Source: Holophagaceae bacterium
GTDB lineage: Bacteria; Acidobacteriota; Holophagae; Holophagales; Holophagaceae
Direction of reading: 5' to 3'
Assembly: GCA_016710635.1 (NCBI GenBank)
Contig: JADJVL010000028.1
Coordinates: 1 to 64,000 of the forward strand
Length of the DNA stretch: 64,000 nt
Below the pieces are notes generated by a model. It saw only the letters and a program-made list of their open reading frames with translations. It ran no database searches and was not told the DNA's origin. The position numbers and the translations under genes were made by a program. Below, in pieces: positions 39,085 to 48,956 of this stretch. Numbering within the stretch: position 1 is the first letter of the stretch; each line of letters begins with the position of its first letter.

Positions 39085-42000
39085 CTCGGGCTACCTGCTG
39101 CTGACCGCGCCGAGGCTGGCACAGATCCGCGCGGACGCCACCGCCAGCGGTCCCGCCTGGACCGCCCTGCGCACCAATGTCGAGAGCACCCTCACCAGCA
39201 CCGACGAGTACGCCACCGGCGCCGAGAACATGGCCATGGCCTACCTGGTGAGCGGCGACGCCCGCTATGCCGCGCGGGCCTACTGGTGGTCCCAGCAGGC
39301 CATGGCCGGAACCCTGAGGGCGGACAGCTACTACTACTTCCAGTCCATGGTCCGGCCCGTGGCCATGACCCTGAACTACTGCGCGCCGGCCCTGAGCGCC
39401 GGCCAGGTGCAGACGCTCCGGGACTACCTCCACGCCAGCTGCGACGAGTTGTGGTTCCACAACCTGGGCAGCGGCTGGGGCCTGGATGATCCCGCCAACA
39501 ACTACCACCTCTCCTTCCTCGCGGGCACGGCCTTCTCCGGCTACGCCCTGCAGGCCGCGGGCGATCCCCGGGGCCAGGCCTGGCTGGACCTGGTGAACGA
39601 AAAACTCACCAAGGTCGGCGGCGTGTTCGCCTACCTGGATCTCCTCCCCGGCGGAGACTGGGAAGAGGGCGCGAACTATGGCGAAGGTTCGAAGATGCAC
39701 CTCTCCATCTGCCTCAGCGTCCTCGCCGGCGCCGGCGCCAACCACTTCACGCGGCCCTTCTTCGCGGGCTCCCTGCGGTATGTCGTGTACGCCACCCAGC
39801 CCGGATGGAACTTCCTTTACCCCGGTGGGGACCTCGCCCGGGAATCGTCCATGGGCGTCTCCCCCTACACCCGGGCCTACCTTCAGCCCACGGTCTTCTG
39901 GCTAACGGACGGCACCGAGCGGAAGCTCGGCCAGTGGTACCTCACCCACGTGGTGCCCAGCTACATGGACGGCTCCCGGTCCTTCAACTACCGCACGGGC
40001 CTCTGGCTGGACGTGGCCTTCCGGCTGGACCTGCCGGAGACCGCGCCCACCGGCGAGCCCCTGTCCTACCGCGCCGCAGGCACCGAATGGCTGAACGCCC
40101 GCTCCGGGTGGGATGACGATGCCACCTCCCTCAGCATCAGCGGGGCCCCGCGCATCGTCCAGAGCCACCAGCACCAGGACACGGGCCACTTCCTCCTTTG
40201 GAAACGGGACTGGCTGGCCGCCGACGCCAGCACCTACAGCCACAGCGGCCTCCTCTGGGAGCCCCAGGGGCAGAACCTCCTCAAAGTGCCGGGCATCGTC
40301 ATGCACTTCGACGACACGCCGGTGCCGGGCCTGCAGAAGCAGGTGGACAAGGGCAGCTTCGTCTATGCGCAGGTGGACGCAACCGGGGTCTACAAGCGCC
40401 GGGACGCCGCCAGCCAGCTGGAGAACCTGCTGAACGAGCACACCCGGGAGTTCGTCTACCTGCGGCCGGACACCCTCGTGGTCTTCGACCGGGTGGACGC
40501 GAAACCCGCGGGACTCGGCTACCAGTGGCTCATGCATTTCCCTGCGGCCCCCGCGGCCTCCGGCGCGCGTTACACCCTCAGCCGGAACGGCGCGGGGATC
40601 GCCCTGCAGACCCTCGTGGGTGGCCCGGGCGCGGTGGTGTCCGACGCCGACCTGGAGGCCGGCATGACCTCGAGCCGCGTGGCCGTCAACGCCACTGGCG
40701 CGGTGAGCCGCTTCCTGCACCTCGTGCAAGTGGCGACGGGGGGCGCTCCTGCGTCCCAAGGCCAGCTCATCACCGCCACCGGGGTCCAGGGGCTGCTCTG
40801 GAACGGCACCGTCGTCCTCTTCAGCGACCAGGCCCGCGGCGCCACGCCCGCCTTGCCCTTCTCCTACACCGTCCCCGATGCGGGCACCCACAGCCACATC
40901 CTCGCGAACCTCTCCGGGACCTACGACGTCGACGTCGTCCGGGGACCGGCGAGCACCACCGTGACCGTGCGGGCGGGCTCCGCCCATGCCGCGGACGCCC
41001 AGGGGCTCGTGACCTTCAGCGACGGCGGCGGCCTGCAGCCGCCCACGATCGGCAGCTTCGCCGCCTCCCCGGCTGCGCTGACCGCGGGGCAGTCCACGCT
41101 GCTCTCCTGGACCGCCTCCGGCGCCGACACGCTCTCCATCAATCAGGGCATCGGCGCAGTCACGGGAGGCAGTCGCAGCGTCGCACCCGCCACGACCACC
41201 ACCTACACCCTTACCGCCACCAACGCCGCCGGCAGTGTCACCGCCAGCGCCACGGTGACCGTCAGCCCCGCCCAGGCCGGCGCCCTGGCCAATCCCATCC
41301 TCTTCGTCACCCAGGTCCCCATGGACGGCTTCGCCACCATCTCCATGCCCTTCGCGAACCATGACGGCGGCAGCAACACGGCGCCCCGGGGCGGCGACCT
41401 CTGGATCCGCTACCCGGACGGCACGCTGAGGAACCTCACCCAGGAGGCGGGCTTCGGCATGACGGGCCTGCAGGGCGCCAACGCCATCGCGGTCCGCGAA
41501 CCCTCCGTCCACTGGAACGGCGCCAAGGCAGTCTTCGCCATGGCCGTCGGTTCCACCACCCAGCAGTACCAGTGGGAGACGCGGTTCTGGCAGCTCTACG
41601 AGGTGTCCGGCCTGGGCCAGGGGCAGGCCGTGGCCATCACGAAAGTTCCGAACCAGCCCGCGAACGCCAACAACATCAGTCCGGTCTACGGCTCGGACGA
41701 CCGCATCATCTTCGCCTCCGACCGCAGCCGCGGTGGCGAGGCCCACCTCTATCCCCAGCTCGACGAGTACGAAAGCACCATCAGCCTTTCCGGGATCTGG
41801 AGCCTCAACCCGGTCTCCGGCGACCTCAAGCTGCTGGAGCACGCTCCGAGCGGCGCCTTCCACCCCTTCGTGGACTCCTTCGGTCGGGTGGTCTTCAGCA
41901 AGTGGGACCACCTGCAGCGGGACCAGCAGGCGGACGCGGACGCGGCGGGCGGCACCTACGGCTCCTTCAACTACGGCGATGAAAGCGCCGGGGCGGCCCG

Positions 42001-43405
42001 CCTCGCCAGCCGCGCCGAAGTGTTCCCCGAACCCCGGGACACCGCCCATCCGGAGAATGTGGCGAACCACGCCAACGGCCACCGGTTCAACCAGTTCTTC
42101 CCCTGGCAGATGAACGAGGACGGCACCGAGGAGGAGACCCTCAACCATGTGGGGCGCCACGAGATCGGCGGCTTCTACCTCGGCGAGACCGCCTTCACCG
42201 ATGATCCCAACCTGAGCGAATACGCCCCCGAAGCCAACCATGTGAACCGGAACTACCTGAACGGCGATGGCGGCATCTTCCAGCTCCGGGAGGATCCGAC
42301 GCACCCGGGCCTCTTCTTCGCCGCCAACATGCGGGAATTCAACGGCGGCCGGGCCGGCCAGATCGTGACCCTCTCCGGTGCGCCGGACGTGAACCCCGAA
42401 TCCATGCAGGTCGCCTGGATCACCCACCCGGACACGAAGTTCGAAGTTCCCGATGGGCAGGCTCCACCCGCCGGCGCCACGGGACGCTACCGGAACCCGC
42501 TGCCCATGAGCGACGGGAAGCTGGTGGCGGCGCACACGGCGGAAGTCAAGGGCGACGCCAATCTCGGAACCCGAGCGAATCCCAACTTCCGCTACCAGTT
42601 CAGGCTCAAGACCCTCCAACCGTCCGGCGGGTACTACATCGTCGACCAGCTCCTCACCCCCGGCATCACGAAATCCGTCAGCTGGTACGACCCGGACGTC
42701 CTCGTCTCCTACAACGGGCCCCTCTGGGAACTGGACCCCGTGGAAGTGGTCGCCCGGCCGCGCCCGGCCCTGCGGAGCACACCCCTCCAGCTCCCGGAGC
42801 AGCAGGTGCTGGCGGAGGAAGGGGTCAACGAAACCCTGTTGAGGACCTGGCTCCGGAACAACGGGCTCGCCCTCATCATCAGCCGGGATGTCACCACCCG
42901 GGACCGGGCGGACCTCCAGCAGCCCTTCAATCTCCGCGTCCCCGGCGGGGCGAGCACGGTGTCCGCCTCCGGCAAGGTCTATGACGTTCCGCACTTCCAG
43001 ATCTTCCAGGGAGACCAGGTGCGGGGTTACGGCGGGACCACCACGCCGCGGCCTGGACGACGGGTCCTCGCCCAGACGATGCAGGCCACGGCGGTGGCGA
43101 AGAACCCCGCCAACCCCGGCGGGCCCACGGGCAGCGTGAAGGTGGCCGCGGACGGTTCCATGGCGGCCTTCGTCCCGTCGTCCCGGGCGCTCACCTGGCA
43201 GCTCACGGATGCCACCGGCAAGGCTGTCGTCCGGGAGCGGAACTGGATCAGCTTCCAGCCCGGAGAGATCAGGACCTGCGTCAGCTGCCATGGACTCAAC
43301 ACCCGGAGCCAGACCGGCGGCACCGTTCCCCAGAACAAGCCCGAGGCCCTGCGCCAGCTGCTGACCCTTTGGAAGACCCTGCCGGCGGCGCCCGCCGCGC
43401 CCTGA
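38810..43405 (+). CDS. Secreted Ig-repeat / heparinase II-III-like / HzsA-like c-haem fusion protein
   Basis: 1,531 residues from the first usable start (GTG 38810); the frame is open from 37973, and the true start is probably ATG 37498 before the frameshifts. Order: Ig-like repeats; from about 39090 to 40900 an alpha/alpha-toroid plus beta-sheet region resembling heparinase II/III or alginate lyases (YLLLTAPRLAQIRADA, NNYHLSFLAG, GGDWEEGANYGEGSK, SHQHQDTGHFLLWKRDWLA); another Ig-like repeat (41038-41280); then from 41281 a domain like the hydrazine synthase alpha-subunit middle propeller (NPILFVTQVPMDGFATI, FASDRSRGG, GRVVFSKWDHLQRD). It ends with WISFQPGEIRTCVSCHG, a CxxCH haem c site at 43277-43291. 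A polysaccharide lyase fused to a haem propeller is unusual. The lipoprotein signal of the paralogue implies a surface location. Confidence 0.75.
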   Translation: MSPAPPQPPVITAFTAAPASLNPGQSSTLAWSVSGATSLALDQGLGDATGTTSRVVTPAATTTYTLTATNAAGPATTTVTVTVLAAPPPPPPSGYLLLTAPRLAQIRADATASGPAWTALRTNVESTLTSTDEYATGAENMAMAYLVSGDARYAARAYWWSQQAMAGTLRADSYYYFQSMVRPVAMTLNYCAPALSAGQVQTLRDYLHASCDELWFHNLGSGWGLDDPANNYHLSFLAGTAFSGYALQAAGDPRGQAWLDLVNEKLTKVGGVFAYLDLLPGGDWEEGANYGEGSKMHLSICLSVLAGAGANHFTRPFFAGSLRYVVYATQPGWNFLYPGGDLARESSMGVSPYTRAYLQPTVFWLTDGTERKLGQWYLTHVVPSYMDGSRSFNYRTGLWLDVAFRLDLPETAPTGEPLSYRAAGTEWLNARSGWDDDATSLSISGAPRIVQSHQHQDTGHFLLWKRDWLAADASTYSHSGLLWEPQGQNLLKVPGIVMHFDDTPVPGLQKQVDKGSFVYAQVDATGVYKRRDAASQLENLLNEHTREFVYLRPDTLVVFDRVDAKPAGLGYQWLMHFPAAPAASGARYTLSRNGAGIALQTLVGGPGAVVSDADLEAGMTSSRVAVNATGAVSRFLHLVQVATGGAPASQGQLITATGVQGLLWNGTVVLFSDQARGATPALPFSYTVPDAGTHSHILANLSGTYDVDVVRGPASTTVTVRAGSAHAADAQGLVTFSDGGGLQPPTIGSFAASPAALTAGQSTLLSWTASGADTLSINQGIGAVTGGSRSVAPATTTTYTLTATNAAGSVTASATVTVSPAQAGALANPILFVTQVPMDGFATISMPFANHDGGSNTAPRGGDLWIRYPDGTLRNLTQEAGFGMTGLQGANAIAVREPSVHWNGAKAVFAMAVGSTTQQYQWETRFWQLYEVSGLGQGQAVAITKVPNQPANANNISPVYGSDDRIIFASDRSRGGEAHLYPQLDEYESTISLSGIWSLNPVSGDLKLLEHAPSGAFHPFVDSFGRVVFSKWDHLQRDQQADADAAGGTYGSFNYGDESAGAARLASRAEVFPEPRDTAHPENVANHANGHRFNQFFPWQMNEDGTEEETLNHVGRHEIGGFYLGETAFTDDPNLSEYAPEANHVNRNYLNGDGGIFQLREDPTHPGLFFAANMREFNGGRAGQIVTLSGAPDVNPESMQVAWITHPDTKFEVPDGQAPPAGATGRYRNPLPMSDGKLVAAHTAEVKGDANLGTRANPNFRYQFRLKTLQPSGGYYIVDQLLTPGITKSVSWYDPDVLVSYNGPLWELDPVEVVARPRPALRSTPLQLPEQQVLAEEGVNETLLRTWLRNNGLALIISRDVTTRDRADLQQPFNLRVPGGASTVSASGKVYDVPHFQIFQGDQVRGYGGTTTPRPGRRVLAQTMQATAVAKNPANPGGPTGSVKVAADGSMAAFVPSSRALTWQLTDATGKAVVRERNWISFQPGEIRTCVSCHGLNTRSQTGGTVPQNKPEALRQLLTLWKTLPAAPAAP

Positions 43406-43638
43406 ACTTCATCCTTAAGCGGGGGCTGACCCGGCGGGTCAGCCTCCGGACCGCCCTGCCCCGAGGCGTCCCATCCTTCGGGAAGGGGCCCGCCCCGGGG
43501 CCGGCCGGTTCGTCCAGCCCAGGCGACCGGTGGTCCAGGAACGCGATCCTTTGAAGGGGCCGCGCGGCCCTGGGTCCACGGAAAGGGCCGACCGGTCCCA
43601 GGTTTGCACGGCAGCTTTCGCCCCCTCTGGGAGAAGCC
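43406..43638. other. Intergenic gap between the two Ig-repeat genes
   Basis: 233 bp without a gene. A perfect hairpin GGCTGACCC (43424-43432), loop GGC, GGGTCAGCC (43436-43444) follows the first gene's stop and has no U-tract. The last ~60 bp before the second gene resemble the region before 37498, ending in GGGAGAAGCC-ATG in both, so the duplication includes the translation start region. Confidence 0.6.
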
Positions 43639-46600
43639 ATGTCCGCGTTGAGCCGAATGTCGCATTGGATGCTGCCCCTGGCGGCCCTGGGCCTGCTGTC
43701 CTGCGGCGGGGGCGGCGGGGGCAATCCCGGCGGCGGGTCCGGCACCCCGCCTCCCGTCGCCGTGGCCCTCCTGCCCGCCTCCGCGGACCTGGAATCCGGC
43801 GACACCCTCGGCTTCGCCGCCTCCGTCGCCAACGCCGCCAACCCCGCCGTCACCTGGCAGGTCATGGAAGGCGGCGGCGGCTCCGTCAGCCCCTCCGGCC
43901 TCTACACCGCTCCCGACGCCGATGGCACCTTCCATGTCCGGGCCGCCGCCGTCGCTGATCCCAGGGCCACCGCCGACGCCACCCTCCGCGTCCGCCGCAA
44001 GGTCACCGTCACCGTCTCTCCCGCCACCGCCTCCCTCGCCCCCGCCGCCACCCGCGCCTTCACCGCCGCCGTCGCCAACGCCGCCGACACCTCCGTCACC
44101 TGGTCCGCCACCGGCGGCGCCATCACCGCCGCCGGCCTCTACACCGCCCCCGCCGCGCCCGGCACCTTCACCGTCCGCGCCACCTCCCTCGCCGACACCC
44201 GCCGCTTCGGCGAAGCCACCGTCACCGTCACCGCCGCTCCCCAGCCCCCGGCCATCGCGAGCTTCACCGCCACCCCGGCCACCCTCAACCCCGGCCAGTC
44301 CAGCACCCTCGCCTGGTCCACCACCGGCGCCACCAGTCTTTCCATCAACCAGGGCGTCGGGGACGTCACCGGCACCACCACCCGCTCCGTCACCCCCGCC
44401 GTCACCACCACCTACACCCTCACCGCCACCAACGCTGTCGGCTCCACCACCGCCGCCGTCACCGTCTCCGTCACCCAGCTCCCCACCATCACCGCCTTCA
44501 CCGCCACGCCGGCCACCCTCAATCCCGGCCAGTCCAGCACCCTCGCCTGGTCCGTCTCCGGCGCCACCGGCCTTGCCCTCAACCAGGGCCTCGGCTCCGT
44601 CACCGGCACCACCAGCCGCGTCGTCACCCCCGCCGCCACCACCACCTACACCCTCACCGCCACCAACGCCGCCGGTTCCACCACCGCCTCCGCCACCGTC
44701 ACCGTCCTCGCCCTGCCGGCCATCACCGCCTTCACCGGCTCCCCCGTCTCCATCACCGAAGGGGAGACCAGCCTCCTGGCCTGGACCACCTCCGGCGCCA
44801 CCAGCCTCTCCATCAACCAGGGCGTCGGGGACGTCACCGGTTCCACCGCCCGCAACGTCTCCCCCACCATCACCACCACCTACACCCTCACCGCCACCAA
44901 CGCCGCCGGCTCCACCACCGCCACGACCACCCTGGTCGTGAGCCCCGCCCCGCCCCAGCCGCCGGTCATCACGGCCTTCACCGCCGCCCCGGCCTCCCTC
45001 AACCCCGGCCAGAGCAGCACCCTCGCCTGGTCCGTTTCCGGCGCCACCAGTCTTTCCATCAACCAGGGCGTTGGGGATGTCACCGGCACCGCCAGCCGCG
45101 TCGTCACCCCCGCCGCCACCACCACCTACACCCTCACCGCCACCAACGCCGCCGGCCCCGCCACCGCCACCACCACCGTCACCGTCCTCGCCGCACCGCC
45201 TCCCCCGCCGGTGATCGCCAGCTTCACGGCGACCCCCGCATCCATCCTTCCCGGCGGCAGCAGCAACCTTGCATGGTCGGTCACCGGCGCCACCGGCCTG
45301 ACCCTCGACCAGGGCATCGGAGCGGTCACCGGCACGGGCATGACCGTGAGTCCCGCGAGCACCCTGACCTACACCCTCACCGCCTCCAACGGAGGCGGGA
45401 CCATTTCGGCCCAGGCCACCGTGACCGTGCAGCCCCCATTGCCACCGTCCTGCGGAACCATGGACCTGGGCATCGGCGCGGACCTGAAGGGCACCCAGGT
45501 GTTCTCCACTACCAGCGCGTGGAACCGGGATGTGAGCGCGGATCCGGTGGACACCAACTCGGCGACCCTCATCGCGACCATCGGCGCCACCAAGGGCCTC
45601 AAGGGCGACTACGGCGCGGGGCTCTGGGCCGGCGGAAAGATCGGCATCCCCTACGTGGTGGTGGCCGGACAGTCCAAGGTGCCCATCAACTTCACGGCCT
45701 ACGGCGACGAGAGCGATCCGGGGCCCTACCCGGTGCCACCTTCCGCGCCCATCGAAGGCGACCCCGCGGTGCCCAACGACGGCGACCGGCATGTGCTCGT
45801 CCTTGACCGGGACACCTGCACCCTATACGAGCTGTACCGCTCCTTCCCCGCGGGCGGCGGCGCTTCCTGGAACGCCGATAGCGGGGCGGTCTGGGACCTG
45901 AAGGGCGACACCCAGCGGCCCCTGGGCTGGACCTCCGCGGACGCCGCCGGGCTGCCGGTGTTCCCTGGCCTGGTGCGCTTCGACGAAGTGAGCGCGGGGG
46001 AGATCCGCCACGCCCTGCGCTTCACGGCGAACCTCACGCGGAGGGCCTTCACGCCGCCCGCCACCCACTGGGCCTCCAGCAGCACGGATCCCGCCCGGCC
46101 GCCCATGGGCATGCGGGTCCGGCTCAAGGCCGGCTTCGACATCTCCACCTTCAGCGCCTCCACCCAGGTGGTCCTGCGCGCCTTGAAGAAGTACGGGATG
46201 ATCCTCGCGGACAACGGCTCGGACTGGTACATCAGCGGCGCCCCGGACGACCGCTGGAACAACACGGCCATCGCCGAGCTTTCCCGGGTCAAGGGCTCGG
46301 ACCTGGAAGTCGTGAAGATGAACACCATCGTCACCGCCGTGCCCGCCGGGACGCCCCCGGCCATCTCCGCCTTCAGCGCCTCCCCCGCGAGCATCCCCGC
46401 GGGTCAGACCTCGACTTTGAGCTTCACGGTCACGGACGCCAGCACCCTCATCATCACGCCGGAAGTCGGCGTGGTCACCGGCGGCGCGACCAGCGTCTCG
46501 GTCCGTCCCGGCGCCACCACCACCTACACCCTCACCGCCACCAATGCCGGGGGCGTCAGCACCCGGACCGCCACGGTGACCGTGACCGGGGCGGCCTTCA

Positions 46601-48144
46601 TCACCCCCGATGATCCCGGAACGGCGGACCTGCGGTTCACCCTCCACACTGGGCAGCAGGTCCGCCCCATTTCGAAATGGATCTACGGTTACAACGGCGG
46701 GACCTGGGACACCTCCATGGCGCCGGGGACGACCCTGGGACGCCTGGGAGGAAACCGCTGGACGGCCTACAACTGGGAGACGAATGCCTCCAATGCCGGT
46801 AGCGACTGGGGGCCCTACAGCAACGATGCCTACCTCAGCGCGAGCAGCACGCCGGGCGAGGCCGTGCGACCCTACGTGGCCAATGCCCAGACCGCGGGTG
46901 CCGGGATCATCGTGACGGTGCCCATGCAGGGCTGGGTCTCCGCCGACAAGAATGGGAACGTGGATGTGAGCCAGCCCGTCAGCACGCGCTTCCTCCAGAG
47001 TCTTGCGAAGAAGGGCACGGCCTTCGTCAACCCGCCGAGCCTCACCGACGGCAAGGTCCATCAGGACGAGTTCGTCGCCTGGCTGGACGGCAGGTTCCCG
47101 ACGGCCCGGACGGACCCGAACCGCCCGGTCTTCTACATGCTCGACAACGAACCGGACCTCTGGTCCGACACGCACCTCGAGGTCCAGCGGAGCAAGGCGA
47201 GCTACGACCAGGTCATCCCCGGCGGCATCGCCCTGGCCGGAGCCATCAAGGACGTGATCCCCCAGGCCCTGGTCTTCGGCCCCGCCAGCTATGGATGGAA
47301 CGGCTTCGTGAACCTCCAGGACGCCCCCGACGCAGGCGGCCGCGATTTCCTCGATACCTACCTGGCCCAGCTCCGGACCGCCTCGGACGGCCAGGGACGG
47401 CGGCTGCTGGATGTGCTCGACCTCCACTGGTACTCCGAGGCCCAGGGCGGCGGGCAGCGCGTGGTCGGCGGGGATAACAGCGCCGCCGTGGCCGCCGCGC
47501 GCATCCAGGCACCCCGAAGCCTGTGGGACCCGGGCTATGTGGAAACGAGCTGGATCACCCAGTGGTCCACCAACGGGCCCATCCGCCTTATCCCGCGGAT
47601 GCTCGACAAGATCGCCGCCCAGAACCCGGGCACCCGGCTCGCCTTCAGCGAGTACAACCACGGGGGGGAGGACCACATCAGCGGAGCCCTGGCCCAGGCC
47701 GACTGCCTTGGCATCTTTGGCCGCGAAGGGGTCTTCGCCGCCAACGTCTGGCCCATGACTTCCAACCGCGCTTTCAGTTACGGGGCCTTCCGGATCTTCA
47801 GGAACTTCGACGGCGCTGGCGCGGCCTTCGGTGACACCAGTTTCAGCGCGGTCGCCAGCGATGTCGCCAAGGCCAGCGCCTACGCAAGCCTCGATGCCGG
47901 CCAGGCGGCAAGGGTGGTGGCCGTGCTCCTCAACAAGGACACCACGGCCCATTCCGCAGGGCTCGCCCTCACCCATACCCAGCTCTTCGCGACCGTCGAG
48001 GTCTACCAGCTCACGGCCTCTTCTCCAGTTTCCGGAGGCTCAGCCCTTCCCCAGCGCCTCACGGACGTCTCCCTGGCGCTGAGGAATGCACTTCGCCTCA
48101 CCTTGCCGGCCCAGAGCGTGACCGTGCTCGTGTTCAAGCCCTGA
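43639..48144 (+). CDS. Ig-repeat lipoprotein with GH44 glucanase domain
   Basis: 1,501 residues; GGGAG lies 6 nt before the ATG. Lipoprotein signal ALGLLSCGGGG (lipobox Cys about 23), two Big_2-like domains (to about 200), five Ig-like repeats (44251-45432), then a ~300-residue domain of unknown function (TTSAWNRDVSADPVD, GDRHVLVLDRDTCTLYELY, MGMRVRLKAGFDIS, YGMILADNGSDWYI). Another Ig repeat (46363-46590) precedes a C-terminal GH44 catalytic domain: GRLGGNRWTAYNWETN, YMLDNEPDLW with the acid/base Glu, and LAFSEYNHGGE with the nucleophile Glu. GH44 enzymes hydrolyse cellulose or xyloglucan backbones. It is surface-anchored and tandem to its frameshifted paralogue; a bidirectional terminator follows. 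Confidence 0.88.
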   Translation: MSALSRMSHWMLPLAALGLLSCGGGGGGNPGGGSGTPPPVAVALLPASADLESGDTLGFAASVANAANPAVTWQVMEGGGGSVSPSGLYTAPDADGTFHVRAAAVADPRATADATLRVRRKVTVTVSPATASLAPAATRAFTAAVANAADTSVTWSATGGAITAAGLYTAPAAPGTFTVRATSLADTRRFGEATVTVTAAPQPPAIASFTATPATLNPGQSSTLAWSTTGATSLSINQGVGDVTGTTTRSVTPAVTTTYTLTATNAVGSTTAAVTVSVTQLPTITAFTATPATLNPGQSSTLAWSVSGATGLALNQGLGSVTGTTSRVVTPAATTTYTLTATNAAGSTTASATVTVLALPAITAFTGSPVSITEGETSLLAWTTSGATSLSINQGVGDVTGSTARNVSPTITTTYTLTATNAAGSTTATTTLVVSPAPPQPPVITAFTAAPASLNPGQSSTLAWSVSGATSLSINQGVGDVTGTASRVVTPAATTTYTLTATNAAGPATATTTVTVLAAPPPPPVIASFTATPASILPGGSSNLAWSVTGATGLTLDQGIGAVTGTGMTVSPASTLTYTLTASNGGGTISAQATVTVQPPLPPSCGTMDLGIGADLKGTQVFSTTSAWNRDVSADPVDTNSATLIATIGATKGLKGDYGAGLWAGGKIGIPYVVVAGQSKVPINFTAYGDESDPGPYPVPPSAPIEGDPAVPNDGDRHVLVLDRDTCTLYELYRSFPAGGGASWNADSGAVWDLKGDTQRPLGWTSADAAGLPVFPGLVRFDEVSAGEIRHALRFTANLTRRAFTPPATHWASSSTDPARPPMGMRVRLKAGFDISTFSASTQVVLRALKKYGMILADNGSDWYISGAPDDRWNNTAIAELSRVKGSDLEVVKMNTIVTAVPAGTPPAISAFSASPASIPAGQTSTLSFTVTDASTLIITPEVGVVTGGATSVSVRPGATTTYTLTATNAGGVSTRTATVTVTGAAFITPDDPGTADLRFTLHTGQQVRPISKWIYGYNGGTWDTSMAPGTTLGRLGGNRWTAYNWETNASNAGSDWGPYSNDAYLSASSTPGEAVRPYVANAQTAGAGIIVTVPMQGWVSADKNGNVDVSQPVSTRFLQSLAKKGTAFVNPPSLTDGKVHQDEFVAWLDGRFPTARTDPNRPVFYMLDNEPDLWSDTHLEVQRSKASYDQVIPGGIALAGAIKDVIPQALVFGPASYGWNGFVNLQDAPDAGGRDFLDTYLAQLRTASDGQGRRLLDVLDLHWYSEAQGGGQRVVGGDNSAAVAAARIQAPRSLWDPGYVETSWITQWSTNGPIRLIPRMLDKIAAQNPGTRLAFSEYNHGGEDHISGALAQADCLGIFGREGVFAANVWPMTSNRAFSYGAFRIFRNFDGAGAAFGDTSFSAVASDVAKASAYASLDAGQAARVVAVLLNKDTTAHSAGLALTHTQLFATVEVYQLTASSPVSGGSALPQRLTDVSLALRNALRLTLPAQSVTVLVFKP
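44251..45432 (+). repeat. Tandem ~234-bp repeats encoding Ig-like domains (copy 2)
   Basis: Five units starting near 44251, 44481, 44715, 44949 and 45207, nearly identical in DNA to those at 38123-39084. A further divergent unit lies at 46363-46590. Units share the codon-level phrase for TTTYTLTATNAAG. The complementary strand is open through each unit, giving false ORFs of about 77 residues. Confidence 0.85.
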
Positions 48145-48161
48145 TGAGCCACCAAAAGCAA

Positions 48162-48183
48162 AGCCCCCGCAAAGGCGGGGGCT
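48162..48183. terminator. Bidirectional intrinsic terminator
   Basis: AGCCCCCGC (48162-48170) pairs with GCGGGGGCT (48175-48183) around AAAG, between the convergent GH44 lipoprotein and outer-membrane protein genes. On the minus strand it is followed by TTGCTTTTGG, a fair U-rich tail; the plus-strand tail (TACTGCC) is poor. It probably serves the leftward gene best. Confidence 0.75.
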
Positions 48184-48201
48184 TACTGCCGACGGGAAAG
48201 A

Positions 48202-48882
48202 TCAGAACTTGATGCCGAGATAGAGGCCGAACGAAGCGTTCGGCGCCATCGCCTTGAGGTTGCGGTCATCGAGGATCGTCAGCCCGGACACGGAGTTCTG
48301 CGAAGTCTTGGTGATCGCCAGACTGGCGTCGATTCCCACGTAGGGCTGGACGCTCCCGGCCTTCCAGGACCAGTCGCCGCTGACGCGGACCCACGGGCGC
48401 AGGTAGGTGACGCTATGGTCGACGGGACCGCTGCCGGTCCCGCCGCTGACGTACAGGTAGCCTCTCGCGTTCATGGCCTCGCCACGGCCCTCCAGGTGGG
48501 TGCCCAGGGTGAAGGCATCAAAATGCCACATGTAGCCGCCACCGATGCTCCAGTAGGAGTAGCCGAACTTGACATCCGTCGCGTCCACGCCGATGCCGGG
48601 GGACACGGTGCCGTTGGTCTCGAACTTGGAGGTGGATTCAAGCCGTCCGCCCAGCTGGTAGAACCAGTTGCTGGTGCCAGGGATCTCCCCCATGAAGCGG
48701 ACGCCGAAACCGGTCTGGGCCTTGGCCTGATCCGTGACGCTGACGCTGCCGATCTTGGCGATGACCTGATCGGATGGACGCATCATGTCGCCGAAGAGCT
48801 GGATGCGGGCTTCGCCGCCCGACGATTGCCCGAAAAGGGCGCCGGCGCTGAGGGCGACGGTCAAAAGGCTGAGCTTCTTCAC
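48202..48882 (-). CDS. Outer-membrane beta-barrel protein
   Basis: 226 residues from GTG 48882 with AGGAGG five bases upstream. A signal peptide (KKLSLLTVALSAGALFGQ) is followed by alternating amphipathic strands (GFGVRFMGEIPG, WFYQLGGRLEST, YSYWSIGGGYMWHF, YLRPWVRVSGDWSW, VQPYVGIDASLAI) and a terminal aromatic strand SFGLYLGIKF ending in Phe, the usual BamA signal. Probably an 8- or 10-stranded barrel. Function unknown. It lies downstream of the PKD lipoprotein gene on the same strand, 74 bp apart, so the two may be co-transcribed. Confidence 0.82.
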   Translation of the reverse strand: MKKLSLLTVALSAGALFGQSSGGEARIQLFGDMMRPSDQVIAKIGSVSVTDQAKAQTGFGVRFMGEIPGTSNWFYQLGGRLESTSKFETNGTVSPGIGVDATDVKFGYSYWSIGGGYMWHFDAFTLGTHLEGRGEAMNARGYLYVSGGTGSGPVDHSVTYLRPWVRVSGDWSWKAGSVQPYVGIDASLAITKTSQNSVSGLTILDDRNLKAMAPNASFGLYLGIKF

Positions 48883-48956
48883 AGGACCTCCTGGGGGCTA
48901 AGGAAGAGGGGTGTTCGAGGGGCGTCTAAAAAATGTCGCGTGGAGTCGATGAGCAA

